NCBI GenBank assembly: GCA_902778895.1
Contig: CACYZF010000001.1
Location: forward strand, 186,001 to 250,000
From: an uncultured bacterium
Lineage (GTDB): Bacteria; Verrucomicrobiota; Lentisphaeria; Victivallales; UBA1829
Length of the DNA stretch: 64,000 bases
Reading direction: 5' to 3'
The position numbers and the translations under genes were made by a program. This document shows positions 54,754 through 63,409 of the stretch, one piece after another (the first letter of the stretch is position 1; each line of letters begins with the position of its first letter). Below the pieces are notes generated by a model, which saw only the letters and a list, made by a program, of their open reading frames with translations, was not told where the DNA came from and did no database searches.

Positions 54754-55524
54754 CTACCATGTTGCATTCAGGAGGGGGAGTCCCCACCAGCGGCCGTTGT
54801 AATTCCACAAGCCGATTTGCAGGGAAAAGCTCTTTTCCGTTTCGCCGGACGACTCGTCGTTTGCGTTGTCGGCCAGGTTGAACAGCCCGAATTGCAGATA
54901 CGGATCGCTTTTCACCCGGTCTCCTTCCCGTCTGCTGTCATTGAAAACACCGATCTGAAAACGGTTTGTCTCAAGCGCTCTGTTGAAAACGCCGATTTGC
55001 GCGATGCCGTTGTCCTTCTGACCGGAATAGATCCGTCCCCAGGCTCCGCGCCAGTTCACAATGCCGATTTGAACGCTGTTCCCGTCGAAACATCCATTGG
55101 CGGGCGCGACGCTCAAACCGTTCAGATACTCCGAGAACGACAAAAGAGGGGAAAGCACGAGACCGTTGAATTTCGCGCCGACGCAAACCGGAGCGACGGC
55201 AACCCCGTTTGCGCCGCCGCTGACGTCATAAAGGGATAAAAGGAGACCATTCACGCCGCCGTCGCGTCCGGGCGATTCATCATCGCCGAAATCCACCCAG
55301 AACGGAAACCCGATTCGCAGCCACGGCCGGTTCTCCCGTTCTCCCGGCACATGTTCGAGATATTCAGCATACCCCAAGTAATACCCGATTTGGGCATATT
55401 TCGTGTCAATCGCAAGGCGAAACTCCGGCTCCCCTGTCGAGCTGCACCCGGCAAACGCCGCGACAGCCAAAACGACCGCGACGACGGCAAGGAAGATATT
55501 TCGGGTGGTTTTCGTGTTCGACAT
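54754..55524 (-). CDS. Lipoprotein with LA_2272-type surface repeats (paralogue)
   Basis: A 256-aa lipoprotein with lipobox FAGC and repeats built on IG(I/V)-x-N (VQIGIVNWRGAWG, AQIGVFNRALE, FQIGVFNDSR, LQIGLWNYNGRWWG), ending in GLPLLNATW. It shares this plan with the gene at 48486. An ATG at 55536 overlaps the upstream stop by ATGA, but the ATG at 55524 starts the same MSNTKT-RNI leader as the upstream neighbour and is preferred. Probably co-transcribed with that neighbour. Confidence 0.7.
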   Translation of the reverse strand: MSNTKTTRNIFLAVVAVVLAVAAFAGCSSTGEPEFRLAIDTKYAQIGYYLGYAEYLEHVPGERENRPWLRIGFPFWVDFGDDESPGRDGGVNGLLLSLYDVSGGANGVAVAPVCVGAKFNGLVLSPLLSFSEYLNGLSVAPANGCFDGNSVQIGIVNWRGAWGRIYSGQKDNGIAQIGVFNRALETNRFQIGVFNDSRREGDRVKSDPYLQFGLFNLADNANDESSGETEKSFSLQIGLWNYNGRWWGLPLLNATW

Positions 55525-55532
55525 GCTTTCAC

Positions 55533-56336
55533 TCATCGAATGGGGTATTCCTGTTTCAGTTTTTCCGCGATCTTCCTTCGGATTTCTTTTCTTTCCTTGA
55601 TGGACGACGTGTCGTGGTAGTATTGATGTTTCAAATCTTCGATCATTTGAAGAGCTTCCTGAACCTCCTCCTGTGTGAAGGTTCTGGTCTCTTCCGGGAG
55701 ATTGATGTATTCCTTGACACTGGTATCGGGATGGAACCAGCCGTAAATCATATAATGCCAAAGTCTGAACGGTGTTCCATCGTTCAGGCACGGATTGAAT
55801 TGTTCATCGATATCCCAAAAAGATACCCAAAGCTGTTCCCCGTCATAAAAGAATTGGATCCCGTGCATATCTCCCTTATCCCAAAAACCATCCGGATAAC
55901 GTAATCCGATTTTATATTCACGAGTTTCCTTAACGGTTATTTCATCTTCATCGTATATTACTACTCTACACGTCAGCTCCTGATTTCTGTCAAGCCTATA
56001 AAGGGTCCTGGTAGTTTGAGAGCGGATTGCACAATATGGTCCAAGAGGCATACCCCTCTGGAATTTTTTATCACTTTTCTTTAACTCAAAATCGATTTCT
56101 CCTTTTGTTGCGTCAGTCCGGTCGATAATATTCGGAATCATGATCTCTATTCTTTCATCCGATAGGTTTTGAAAACCGTAGGACAGGGCACTTGGACCAT
56201 ACAAAGCGTTAGATGCGGTCCAATCGTGGTAAGAAAGACATCCATTCAAGAAAAAGACGGATGCCAGGATCAGACAAAAAGTCAGACCTGCGGAAATTGC
56301 GAAGAGGATGTTTCGTCTTGTTTTCGTGTTCGACAT
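55533..56336 (-). CDS. Putative lipoprotein of unknown function
   Basis: A 267-aa protein with a signal peptide ending in a lipobox (FLNGC, Cys about 33) and a soluble body; a Glu/Lys-rich helix ends it (EVQEALQMIEDLKHQYYHD..KERKEIRRKIAEKLKQE). The first ten residues match those of the following lipoprotein almost exactly, so the two signal regions share a recent origin. No family recognised. Lower GC than the genes further upstream. Confidence 0.65.
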   Translation of the reverse strand: MSNTKTRRNILFAISAGLTFCLILASVFFLNGCLSYHDWTASNALYGPSALSYGFQNLSDERIEIMIPNIIDRTDATKGEIDFELKKSDKKFQRGMPLGPYCAIRSQTTRTLYRLDRNQELTCRVVIYDEDEITVKETREYKIGLRYPDGFWDKGDMHGIQFFYDGEQLWVSFWDIDEQFNPCLNDGTPFRLWHYMIYGWFHPDTSVKEYINLPEETRTFTQEEVQEALQMIEDLKHQYYHDTSSIKERKEIRRKIAEKLKQEYPIR

Positions 56337-56393
56337 GGTATGTTTTCTTGTCTTTTTTGTCCTGATCGAAGAGGCACCGTCACACCAGTTGGA

Positions 56394-56864
56394 TTATTGC
56401 TGACAGAAATATAGAGTGTGTCCAGAATGAGTGCATTTCAGAATAGTTTTAAACTCTTTTACAAATACTCTTGCTGATATCTGTTTTATCGTCCGACAAG
56501 AAGGAATGCTACAATGCCGGTTCATAACAATATATGTCTCTTTATATAGATTGAAAGGTGTTATGTTTTTGAGAAACCAGCGAATCGTACATTCTAATTG
56601 AACAGCTGCATGTTCAAAATCTCGACCTTTTAGTTCTATAAACAAAAAGTCATTGTTCTTATAGTCCCAAATGCACCAATCACACTTGTTTGGTGTAACT
56701 TCATTTAATGCCCCGTCAATTTTGACTTTTCTACATAGGCGTGTGTTGACATCAATACATACCGTGTTGTGTGTTCCCGGATCATTTAAGGAAAACAACC
56801 GTTTATTTTCTTCCTCGGAACAATCAATCAGGCGCGGCAGATAATTGCATGTAGGATTCGGCAT
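56394..56864 (-). CDS. Small protein with PD-(D/E)XK-like motif, partner of the ATPase
   Basis: A 156-aa protein with a short nuclease-like core: CDWCIWDYKNNDFLFIELKG near residues 59-78. A strand with Asp, then about 12-13 residues on, E-L-K, matches the D-x(n)-(E/D)-x-K arrangement of PD-(D/E)XK enzymes, and the following helix (EHAAVQLECTIRWFLKN) fits the fold. Six or more cysteines are present. It starts two bases after the ATPase stop, so the two are translated together. The sequence is AT-rich, unlike its surroundings. Nuclease activity is inference. Confidence 0.55.
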   Translation of the reverse strand: MPNPTCNYLPRLIDCSEEENKRLFSLNDPGTHNTVCIDVNTRLCRKVKIDGALNEVTPNKCDWCIWDYKNNDFLFIELKGRDFEHAAVQLECTIRWFLKNITPFNLYKETYIVMNRHCSIPSCRTIKQISARVFVKEFKTILKCTHSGHTLYFCQQ

Positions 56865-56866
56865 AA

Positions 56867-58114
56867 TTATTTCTCCGTTGCTTCGAGGGAAAGCAAATCC
56901 GAGAACTTTTCATCTGTTTTTTCCGATATTTCATCAAGTTTTTGTGCATTAATCATTCCTGACCCTATATCGACAATGGATTCAATTCTTCCATCATTAA
57001 AATAATAGGCAGACAAATCGCCAAGAGCAATTCTCTCATTTGCCTTGTATATTTTGTCTAACTTTGCAAGTGCGGATTTGTTGTTTTGTTGCTTGAACTT
57101 GTTTTCGAGAATGCCTGCATATGCCAAGTTGTTTGCTGTTGTAAGAACATACGGGCTATGTGTCGTGAACAAGAATGCTTTTTGGCAGGAGTTAACAATC
57201 TGTGTTGAAACAATATAACGAATGATTTCACTTTGCGAAGATGAGAATATATGGGTTTCCGGTTCTTCTATCAGGATTAACCCATGCTGCTTACGGAACA
57301 GCATAAACAAAACAGGGAGAAGTTCCTGTTGTCCGGAGGAAGCATCCCGTGCTTCGATTTCAAGACCTGCTTTGGTGTTTTTAATATAATCTTTCTGTTG
57401 CTTTTGAAGGTATGTTCCCCCGATGAATCTTTTGCAAACGGAAGAAAAAGAGTTGCTCTTTTCTGAATTGTCTTGAGAAAAACGTGTCAGTAAAGTTTTA
57501 GAATGTTGATACATCATTCCAAATTCTTTCAGAAAATAGTCAATATGTATATTGTTTGATAAGAATGAAAAGACGTTGTTTTCAAGACAGGCAAAAAAAG
57601 ATCTCCCTGCGGGAATAAAGACACTGCTTCCCGCCCCCGTAATAAACCCCCAATCTGATGAGCGTATCATGGTTTCAATTTTGATATAACAATCAATATT
57701 GTCTCTGCCCAAATCCTTGGCGGATGGTTCTTTTGATGAAAAAGAAAAAATATTGTCAATGATCTTTTTGTAATATTCGGAAAAACCAAGACTTAATGAT
57801 TTGTTTCCCTCATGGTTAAAAGTGATTTTCCCTTTGTCTGTTTTGAAACAGATATTAAAATTTTTTTCATTCCATGCATACTGAGGAAAAACTTCACTAA
57901 AAACATTTATAATAGTTTCATTTAACTTCCGTCTTTTTCCTCTACTAAAAGCTGTATCTAATACATATTCGGGAAGATGATAAAAAATGTAAAGCAATTT
58001 TGCAACAATACTTTTCCCCGAGGCCTGAGGACCAATAAAAAAAGTGAACTTTGTAATGTCAATAGAGGCAGTATCTATTGTTAAAAAATTTTTGATTTCA
58101 ATCGTGTTCTTCAT
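56867..58114 (-). CDS. ABC/OLD-like AAA ATPase
   Basis: A 415-aa ATPase: N-terminal strand (IEIKNFLTIDTASIDI) and Walker A GPQASGKS (28-35), a variable middle, then signature-like SSGQQELLP (about 259-267), Walker B LILIEEPETHIF (about 279-290) and the switch TTHSPYVL. This is the architecture of AAA_15/AAA_21 proteins common in phage-defence modules, where they pair with a nuclease effector. No Toprim domain is fused, so it is not a full OLD nuclease. It has its own promoter at 58191-58218. AT-rich. Function in defence is inferred from architecture and partner. Confidence 0.8.
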   Translation of the reverse strand: MKNTIEIKNFLTIDTASIDITKFTFFIGPQASGKSIVAKLLYIFYHLPEYVLDTAFSRGKRRKLNETIINVFSEVFPQYAWNEKNFNICFKTDKGKITFNHEGNKSLSLGFSEYYKKIIDNIFSFSSKEPSAKDLGRDNIDCYIKIETMIRSSDWGFITGAGSSVFIPAGRSFFACLENNVFSFLSNNIHIDYFLKEFGMMYQHSKTLLTRFSQDNSEKSNSFSSVCKRFIGGTYLQKQQKDYIKNTKAGLEIEARDASSGQQELLPVLFMLFRKQHGLILIEEPETHIFSSSQSEIIRYIVSTQIVNSCQKAFLFTTHSPYVLTTANNLAYAGILENKFKQQNNKSALAKLDKIYKANERIALGDLSAYYFNDGRIESIVDIGSGMINAQKLDEISEKTDEKFSDLLSLEATEK

Positions 58115-58190
58115 AATAACCTCATCCTGTTGTTTTATAGTGTGTATTCCGACTGGGGATTGTTTTGTAGAGACAGAGAAATATTAAATT

Positions 58191-58218
58191 AATATAACGG
58201 TTTTAAGATAGATTTCAA
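58191..58218 (-). promoter_or_regulatory. Sigma-70-type promoter of the ATPase pair
   Basis: Minus strand TTGAAA (58218-58213), 16-bp spacer, TATATT (58196-58191), leaving a leader of about 70 nt with AGGATGAGG just ahead of the ATPase start. Confidence 0.65.
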
Positions 58219-58303
58219 GTGTATCGGGATTCCTTTTTTGTATTTCGTGAGGCATGAGCCTTGTGTTGTTATCATGTGGATATGTTTCTCTGATTGCCGG
58301 TGG

Positions 58304-59869
58304 TCATTCTCTTGGGCGGATGATGCGGTAGGCGGGGAGGCCGGGGACGTCGAACGCCTTCATGAGCGCGGCGGTCTCGGGCGCGGAGGGCTTGTCGGCG
58401 TGGACTTTCAGGAAGATCATGCCGTCCATGGCGGCCTTGACCTCGGGATCCTGGAAGGTGGAAAGCTCCATCGCTTTGCAGTTCTTGCACCAGGCGGCGG
58501 TGAAGTCGAGGAGGACGGGGCGACCGGTGGCGGCGGATTCCTTCAGCGCGGCGTTGATCTCCGCGGCGGCGCCGGCGGTCTCCTGCGCGGATGCCATGCC
58601 CGCGGCTTCGGCGCGTCCGTCGGCGAAGAGAGTCCAGGCGGTCCAGCCGTAATACGCGGCGAGACCGAGGATGAACACGCCGAGGAGCTGTTTCACGCGC
58701 ATCATCCAGCGGCCGGGCTTCGGGAAAAGCCCGATCCCGGCGGCGGCGACGGGCCACGGGAGCGCCATGCCGAATCCGAGCGCGAAGGGCAGGGCGAGGC
58801 CGTAATAATCGCCGTGCGCGACCATTTTCGCGGCCTGCACGAGGGCGGCGGCGAGGACCGGGGCGACGCACGCGCCCGCGAGCACGGCGGACAGCGCGCC
58901 CATCAGGAAGATGCCGCCGAAATGGGCGGATTCGGGCATGCGGACGGACGCGCCGAACCGGGAGAAGTCGATGGAGAAGAGGTCGAACATGGCGAGCGCG
59001 AGCACGACGAAGATCACTGCGACGGCGGCGTTGAAGATCCAGCTGGAGTCGATGCCGCCGAACGTGGTGCCCATCAGGACGGAGATCACGCCGAGCAGGC
59101 CGTAGGTGATCATGATGCCAGCGCCGTACGCCATGCCGTGCCACACGCGCGTGAACTTGCCGTTGCCCGACGCCTGGCCCGCGCCGATCATGGCGAGGTT
59201 GACCGGGAGCAGTGGCAGTACGCACGGCGTGAGGTTGAGCGCGATGCCGCCGAGGATGGCGAGCAGGAGCATCATCAGGAAGCCTTTGCCCGCGAACGTG
59301 AATGCGGAATACTTCGATTCGTCCCCGGTGAGGAACCCGAGGAACTTTTCGGCGGGGAGATAGCCGTCGGCGGAACGCACCAGTTCGAATGGCAGAAGCT
59401 CGACCGCAGCGGCGGATTCGTTTGTTTCGGTAATGGATGAAGTCGCGTTTTCGCTTTTGTTCTCAACGTTCGAGGGGGCCGCGCCGGGGACGGCGAGTTC
59501 GGCGGAACCGGGCATGTAGCACATTTCGCCGACGCAGACCTGCCATTTGACCTTCAGCTTACCGTCGACCGCGGCGGCCTGCGGCAGGACCCACGTGATG
59601 ACGCCCGGTCCGACGTAGAACGAATCAAGTTCACCGGTCACGGCATCCTTTTCCTGTTTCGGGGCAGGGGCGGAGACCGGCGCGACGCCGTCGGGCAGGA
59701 CGGGGCCGGTCGAGGCTTCGTAGGCGTGTGCGTTGTCGGGCAGGGTGAGCGAGAGTGCGAGGCCGTCCCCCTGCGCGGCGAGAGCCCACGAATCCTCGTT
59801 GACGGGCGGCGCGGCGAAAAGTCCGGCAGCGAAAGCGAAAAGGCAGAAGAAAACGGAAAAAAGCTTCAT
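58304..59869 (-). CDS. DsbD-like thiol:disulfide interchange protein
   Basis: A 521-aa protein with signal peptide, periplasmic DsbD-alpha-like domain (WQVCVGEMCYMPG with its Cys pair), eight-helix DsbD-beta domain with LNLTPCVLPLLPVNL and AGACVAPVL cysteines, and a C-terminal thioredoxin domain with the active site AWCKNCK. It carries electrons from cytoplasmic thioredoxin across the inner membrane to periplasmic proteins. Length is close to E. coli DsbD. Last gene of the minus-strand run from 63805. Confidence 0.92.
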   Translation of the reverse strand: MKLFSVFFCLFAFAAGLFAAPPVNEDSWALAAQGDGLALSLTLPDNAHAYEASTGPVLPDGVAPVSAPAPKQEKDAVTGELDSFYVGPGVITWVLPQAAAVDGKLKVKWQVCVGEMCYMPGSAELAVPGAAPSNVENKSENATSSITETNESAAAVELLPFELVRSADGYLPAEKFLGFLTGDESKYSAFTFAGKGFLMMLLLAILGGIALNLTPCVLPLLPVNLAMIGAGQASGNGKFTRVWHGMAYGAGIMITYGLLGVISVLMGTTFGGIDSSWIFNAAVAVIFVVLALAMFDLFSIDFSRFGASVRMPESAHFGGIFLMGALSAVLAGACVAPVLAAALVQAAKMVAHGDYYGLALPFALGFGMALPWPVAAAGIGLFPKPGRWMMRVKQLLGVFILGLAAYYGWTAWTLFADGRAEAAGMASAQETAGAAAEINAALKESAATGRPVLLDFTAAWCKNCKAMELSTFQDPEVKAAMDGMIFLKVHADKPSAPETAALMKAFDVPGLPAYRIIRPRE

Positions 59870-59887
59870 GGAATACGGTCTTTCAAT

Positions 59888-61588
59888 TCAAGGTTCATCG
59901 GTTGCGTCCGCGTCGCCGGAAACGACGTCCGCGCCGGACAGAGGCAGATCAAGTTCATCAGACAGCGCGGAAGCGTCGTCTGTTCCGGCGTCGTCCGGTT
60001 CGGATTCCGCATCCGCATCCTCGCCGATGAGGCGGACGGAGAGCGGATCGGAGGAGAATTCGGGGGCGGTGAAGCGTTCGGGGAACTTCTGGTCCTTCTT
60101 GGCCGGGACGCCGAGCGCCTTGAGCTTTTCGGCGGACCCGAGGAGGCCCTGCCGACCGCTGAGCGCCTTCACTGCGGCCTCATACTTCTTTCCGGTCGAT
60201 TCGAGCTGGCGGCCGACGTCGTCGAACGCGGCGAAGAAGCGCTGGACGCGCGCGAGGAGAGTTTCGGCGGTCTTCACGATCTCCTGCTGGTTGCGTTCCT
60301 GCGCCATGCGGTTCCACGCGACCTTGATGATGTAGAGGAGCGTCATCAGGTTGAACGGGTTCACGATGAGGATGCGCTTCTCGAACGCGCGGTTCCAGAG
60401 GCCGGAATCGCCCTGGAGCGCAGCCTGGTACGACGGGTCGTTCGGGATGAACATGACCACGAAATCGACGGAATCGCCCTTGCGGAGGTACGCGGAGTAG
60501 TCCTTCTTCACGAGCTCGTCGACGTGCGCCTGCACGCTGCGGATGTGGCGCTGGAGGGCGTCCTCGCGTTTCTTCGGGTCGTCGGCCGCGACGTAGTCCG
60601 TGTAGGCGGTGAGGCTGACCTTGCTGTCGATGATGACGGCCTTTCCGTCGGGGTAATTCACGATCACGTCGGGGCGCATGATGTGGTCGGACGCGCTCTT
60701 CAACGTCTTGCCCGCATCGTCGCGGATGGTGTCCTGCGTGCGGTAGTGGACGCCCTTCACGAGGCCGGAATTGCGGAGGATGGTCTCGAGGATCATTTCT
60801 CCCCAGTCGCCCTGCGTCTTGCTCTGGCCCTTCAGCGCGTTCGCGAGGTTGTTCGCGTCCGTGCCGATCTTCTCGGTCATTTTGACCATGGATTCGTACT
60901 GGTGCTTCAGGGATTCATTGAGCTTGACGCCGTTTTCGCGGACGTCGTCCATGGCCTTCTTGTAGACGGCGAGCTGTTCGCGGAGCGGGGCGAGGATGGC
61001 GGCGAGCTGTTCTTTGTTCGCGGTCTGGAGGTTTTCGGTGCGCTCCTTCAGGATCGTTTCGCTGAGGACCTTGAATTCCTGACGGAGGTTTTCGGTGCGT
61101 TCTTTCGTGACCTTTTCGAGCTGTGCCTGGGCTTCGCGGACGGCCGTGAGTTCGGACTGCGCCTTGCGTTTTTCCGCCTCAAGTTCGGCGGCGGCGCGTC
61201 GTTTCTCGGCGTCGAGCAGTGCGGCGGACTTGCTTTGTTCCGCCTCAAGCTCGGACTGTGCGCGGCGTTTCTCCGCGTCGAGCGCGGCGGCGGCCTGACT
61301 CCGGGCGGACGTAAGCTCGGCCTCGTGCGCCTGTGCCACGGCGTCCGCTTTCGCCTGCGCAGCCTGCTGAGCGAATTCGAGTTCGCGCTGCGAGGAGAGC
61401 TTGAACTGTTCGAGCGCGCTTTCCGCGCGGACCCTGTCGGCGACGGCCAGATCGAACGCGGCCGTGCGGGCTTCGAGTTCGGCGATGCGTGCGGCGTCGG
61501 TGCGCGATTTCGCCCTCATCCACAGGAACAGGATGAGCGCGCCGAGGATAAAACCGGTAACTCCTCCGATGACTGCATATAAAATCAT
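59888..61588 (-). CDS. rmuC: DNA recombination protein RmuC
   Basis: A 566-aa RmuC-family protein: an N-terminal transmembrane helix (YAVIGGVTGFILGALILFLW), a long Ala/Glu-rich coiled coil (about 30-200; repeats such as EAEKRKAQSEL), then the RmuC domain (QGDWGEMILETILRNSGL, VNYPDGKAVIIDSKVSLTAY with a PD-(D/E)XK-like core, FMTLLYIIKVAWN) and an acidic tail. RmuC limits DNA inversions at short repeats; biochemical role is not settled. It follows an NTF2-like gene and precedes dsbD by 18 bp. Confidence 0.95.
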   Translation of the reverse strand: MILYAVIGGVTGFILGALILFLWMRAKSRTDAARIAELEARTAAFDLAVADRVRAESALEQFKLSSQRELEFAQQAAQAKADAVAQAHEAELTSARSQAAAALDAEKRRAQSELEAEQSKSAALLDAEKRRAAAELEAEKRKAQSELTAVREAQAQLEKVTKERTENLRQEFKVLSETILKERTENLQTANKEQLAAILAPLREQLAVYKKAMDDVRENGVKLNESLKHQYESMVKMTEKIGTDANNLANALKGQSKTQGDWGEMILETILRNSGLVKGVHYRTQDTIRDDAGKTLKSASDHIMRPDVIVNYPDGKAVIIDSKVSLTAYTDYVAADDPKKREDALQRHIRSVQAHVDELVKKDYSAYLRKGDSVDFVVMFIPNDPSYQAALQGDSGLWNRAFEKRILIVNPFNLMTLLYIIKVAWNRMAQERNQQEIVKTAETLLARVQRFFAAFDDVGRQLESTGKKYEAAVKALSGRQGLLGSAEKLKALGVPAKKDQKFPERFTAPEFSSDPLSVRLIGEDADAESEPDDAGTDDASALSDELDLPLSGADVVSGDADATDEP

Positions 61589-61621
61589 AGGAAATCAAAA
61601 TCCTTTCAAAAAACTGGAAAC

Positions 61622-62170
61622 TCAATCGAAGCTGACGACTGGATCCGCCCGGAGCGAACGGAACCGCCATTCGCCGTCGTCATGGACCATTTCGGCGGAA
61701 ATCAGGCGGCCTTCGCGGAAGAAATCGCCGTTCTGCGTTGTGCCTGTCGCCATCGCTGAGCATTTGACCGTGGCGGCATCGTGATTGTCATTCAGGAATT
61801 TGACCTCGATTTCCGCGAGGCTGACCGAGAGCGAGGTGATCAGCGGACGCAGCAGGAAATACGAGGAAATGACCTGCGCGCGCGTCTCGGCGGACAGCGT
61901 GTAAGTCTGGCCGCGCGATTCGCCGGAGATGCTGACGTCGGTCTCCGCGGTGAAGAACTCGCCGAGGGCGTGCGCCGCGCCCGCGGCCTGAAGATTGAGG
62001 CCGGAGCCTTTGGGCTGTTTTTCGGCGAACTCGACGGCTTCGCGGAGGCGTTTTTTGACCGCGGTCGTGTCGTCCGTGCGGAAATAGAAGAACCAGACTG
62101 CGGCCGCCGTGGCTAAAACGACCGCGGCGAGCGCGAACCATTTTTGTCTGCTGAGGTGGAACCCGGCCAT
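61622..62170 (-). CDS. Membrane-anchored NTF2-like protein
   Basis: A 182-aa protein with an N-terminal anchor (KWFALAAVVLATAAAVWFFYF, about 10-30) and a small domain of about 120 residues. The end (NDNHDAATVKCSAMATGT..FFREGRLISAEMVHDDGEWRFRSL) is typical of NTF2-like folds, with the W-x-F strand at the tail. No catalytic residues can be named. It follows lepB after 7 bp, so it may act in the envelope together with secretion genes. Confidence 0.7.
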   Translation of the reverse strand: MAGFHLSRQKWFALAAVVLATAAAVWFFYFRTDDTTAVKKRLREAVEFAEKQPKGSGLNLQAAGAAHALGEFFTAETDVSISGESRGQTYTLSAETRAQVISSYFLLRPLITSLSVSLAEIEVKFLNDNHDAATVKCSAMATGTTQNGDFFREGRLISAEMVHDDGEWRFRSLRADPVVSFD

Positions 62171-62177
62171 GACGCGC

Positions 62178-62705
62178 TCACCAGATCGGGACGCCTGCGA
62201 GACGGCTCTGGTCGATCAGGCCGCCCATGTGGTTGTGCATGGGCATGGACCGGTTGTCGCCGAGGACGAAGATTTTGCCTTTCGGCACCTCGCGGCTGGC
62301 CATATTCCAGTTGCATCCGTTTTTCACGTACGGCTCGTCAAGCGCCTTGCCGTTCACATACAGGACGCCGTTGCGCATCTCGACCGTCTCGCCGGAGAAC
62401 GCGAGCACGCGTTTGAGGAGGAAGGTGTTGAATCCGGCGTGCTTGAGGATGACGATCTGCTGCCGTTGCGGGGCGTAGAGCTTGAAATAGGGCAGGAATG
62501 CGAACGTGAAGCCGCGGCTGGAATAGGTTGGCATCATGCTTTCGCCGTTGATGACCATCGGGCGGAGCACGAAAAGGCAGATCAGGACGGTCGCACTGGC
62601 GATGACGCCGATGCGGAGACAAATGATCCGCCAATCCTTCTTTTTCGGCGGACGTACGAATGTACTGGACTCCTCCTGAGGAGCCTCATCTTTTTTGTCA
62701 GTCAT
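62178..62705 (-). CDS. lepB: Signal peptidase I
   Basis: A 175-aa type I leader peptidase, short like those with one membrane helix (31-50). Catalytic Ser S56 in NGESMMPT and Lys K98 in FLLKRVLAFSGE are both present. The family box E reads GDNRSMPM (149-156) in place of GDNRxxSxDSR; this variant also occurs in short peptidases of PVC-type bacteria (from memory). It cleaves signal peptides on the outer face of the inner membrane. Start overlaps the upstream stop by ATGA. Confidence 0.93.
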   Translation of the reverse strand: MTDKKDEAPQEESSTFVRPPKKKDWRIICLRIGVIASATVLICLFVLRPMVINGESMMPTYSSRGFTFAFLPYFKLYAPQRQQIVILKHAGFNTFLLKRVLAFSGETVEMRNGVLYVNGKALDEPYVKNGCNWNMASREVPKGKIFVLGDNRSMPMHNHMGGLIDQSRLAGVPIW

Positions 62706-63388
62706 GCGGACGTGTCCTCCCCGAAGTGCGAGAAATGCTCCGTGAAGGCCGCGAATGCGCGTTCATAGCGTTCCTTCGCGATCTTCGGCAGGGCTTTCTG
62801 ACAATCCGAACGGATCTTGTCCAGCGCAGGCGAATCAAGGGCGAGGCTGTCGAGCGCGAACTGACGGATACGGCCTTCCGACGCCGTGAACACGGCTTCC
62901 GCATCGGCGAGCATCTCCTGGAACGGGGCGGGGAAGAGCGGTGACGGGAACCACCGGGCGTCCGCGGCGAGTTCGACGCCGGAGCGTGCGGCCATTGCGA
63001 TCTGCATCACGAGGCGGAGCAGGAACCGCACGAACGCGAGATAGACGGAAACGTCCAAAGGGATTTCCTCCGCTTTCTCGAAGACATGGTGGATGGAGGC
63101 GAGATTCTCCTCCGATTCCTGCAGGAGCGTCCGCACCACGCGCCAGTATTCCAGGCGGACCATGGGGGCGGGCGCGGAGGGGCCGGGCGGCGTCGATTCC
63201 TGAATCAGACGGACCGCCCGGTCGAAGGACGCGTCGGCACGGGCCAGCCACGGCGGGACATTGATCGCGGAGAGGGAACCGAATTCCTTCGCGCTGTCGT
63301 CGCCGAATCCGTCAGGAGAGGTCATCCGGAGCATGTTGCGCCGGACTTTTTCCAGACGTTGACTGCCGCTGCCTTTCGCGTCAGGCAT
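62702..63388 (-). CDS. Cytoplasmic helical protein of unknown function
   Basis: A 228-aa protein with no signal peptide, rich in Ala, Arg and Glu, predicted mostly helical (WRVVRTLLQESEENLASIHHV, AYLAFVRFLLRLVMQIAMAAR-like stretches). No motif recognised. Its stop overlaps the lepB start by ATGA, and it follows the small lipoprotein gene after 21 bp, so it is translated within the lepB operon. Confidence 0.65.
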   Translation of the reverse strand: MPDAKGSGSQRLEKVRRNMLRMTSPDGFGDDSAKEFGSLSAINVPPWLARADASFDRAVRLIQESTPPGPSAPAPMVRLEYWRVVRTLLQESEENLASIHHVFEKAEEIPLDVSVYLAFVRFLLRLVMQIAMAARSGVELAADARWFPSPLFPAPFQEMLADAEAVFTASEGRIRQFALDSLALDSPALDKIRSDCQKALPKIAKERYERAFAAFTEHFSHFGEDTSA

Positions 63389-63409
63389 AGGAGAGCAGAC
63401 CTCCCCGGG

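Noticed and set aside
58238-61582. Two long plus-strand frames opposite dsbD and rmuC
   Set aside because: Shadows of clearly recognised genes in high-GC DNA.
62178-62705. Signal peptidase box E change (GDNRSMPM) as a defect
   Set aside because: The catalytic Ser and Lys are intact and this box E form is seen in other short signal peptidases, so it is not taken as damage.
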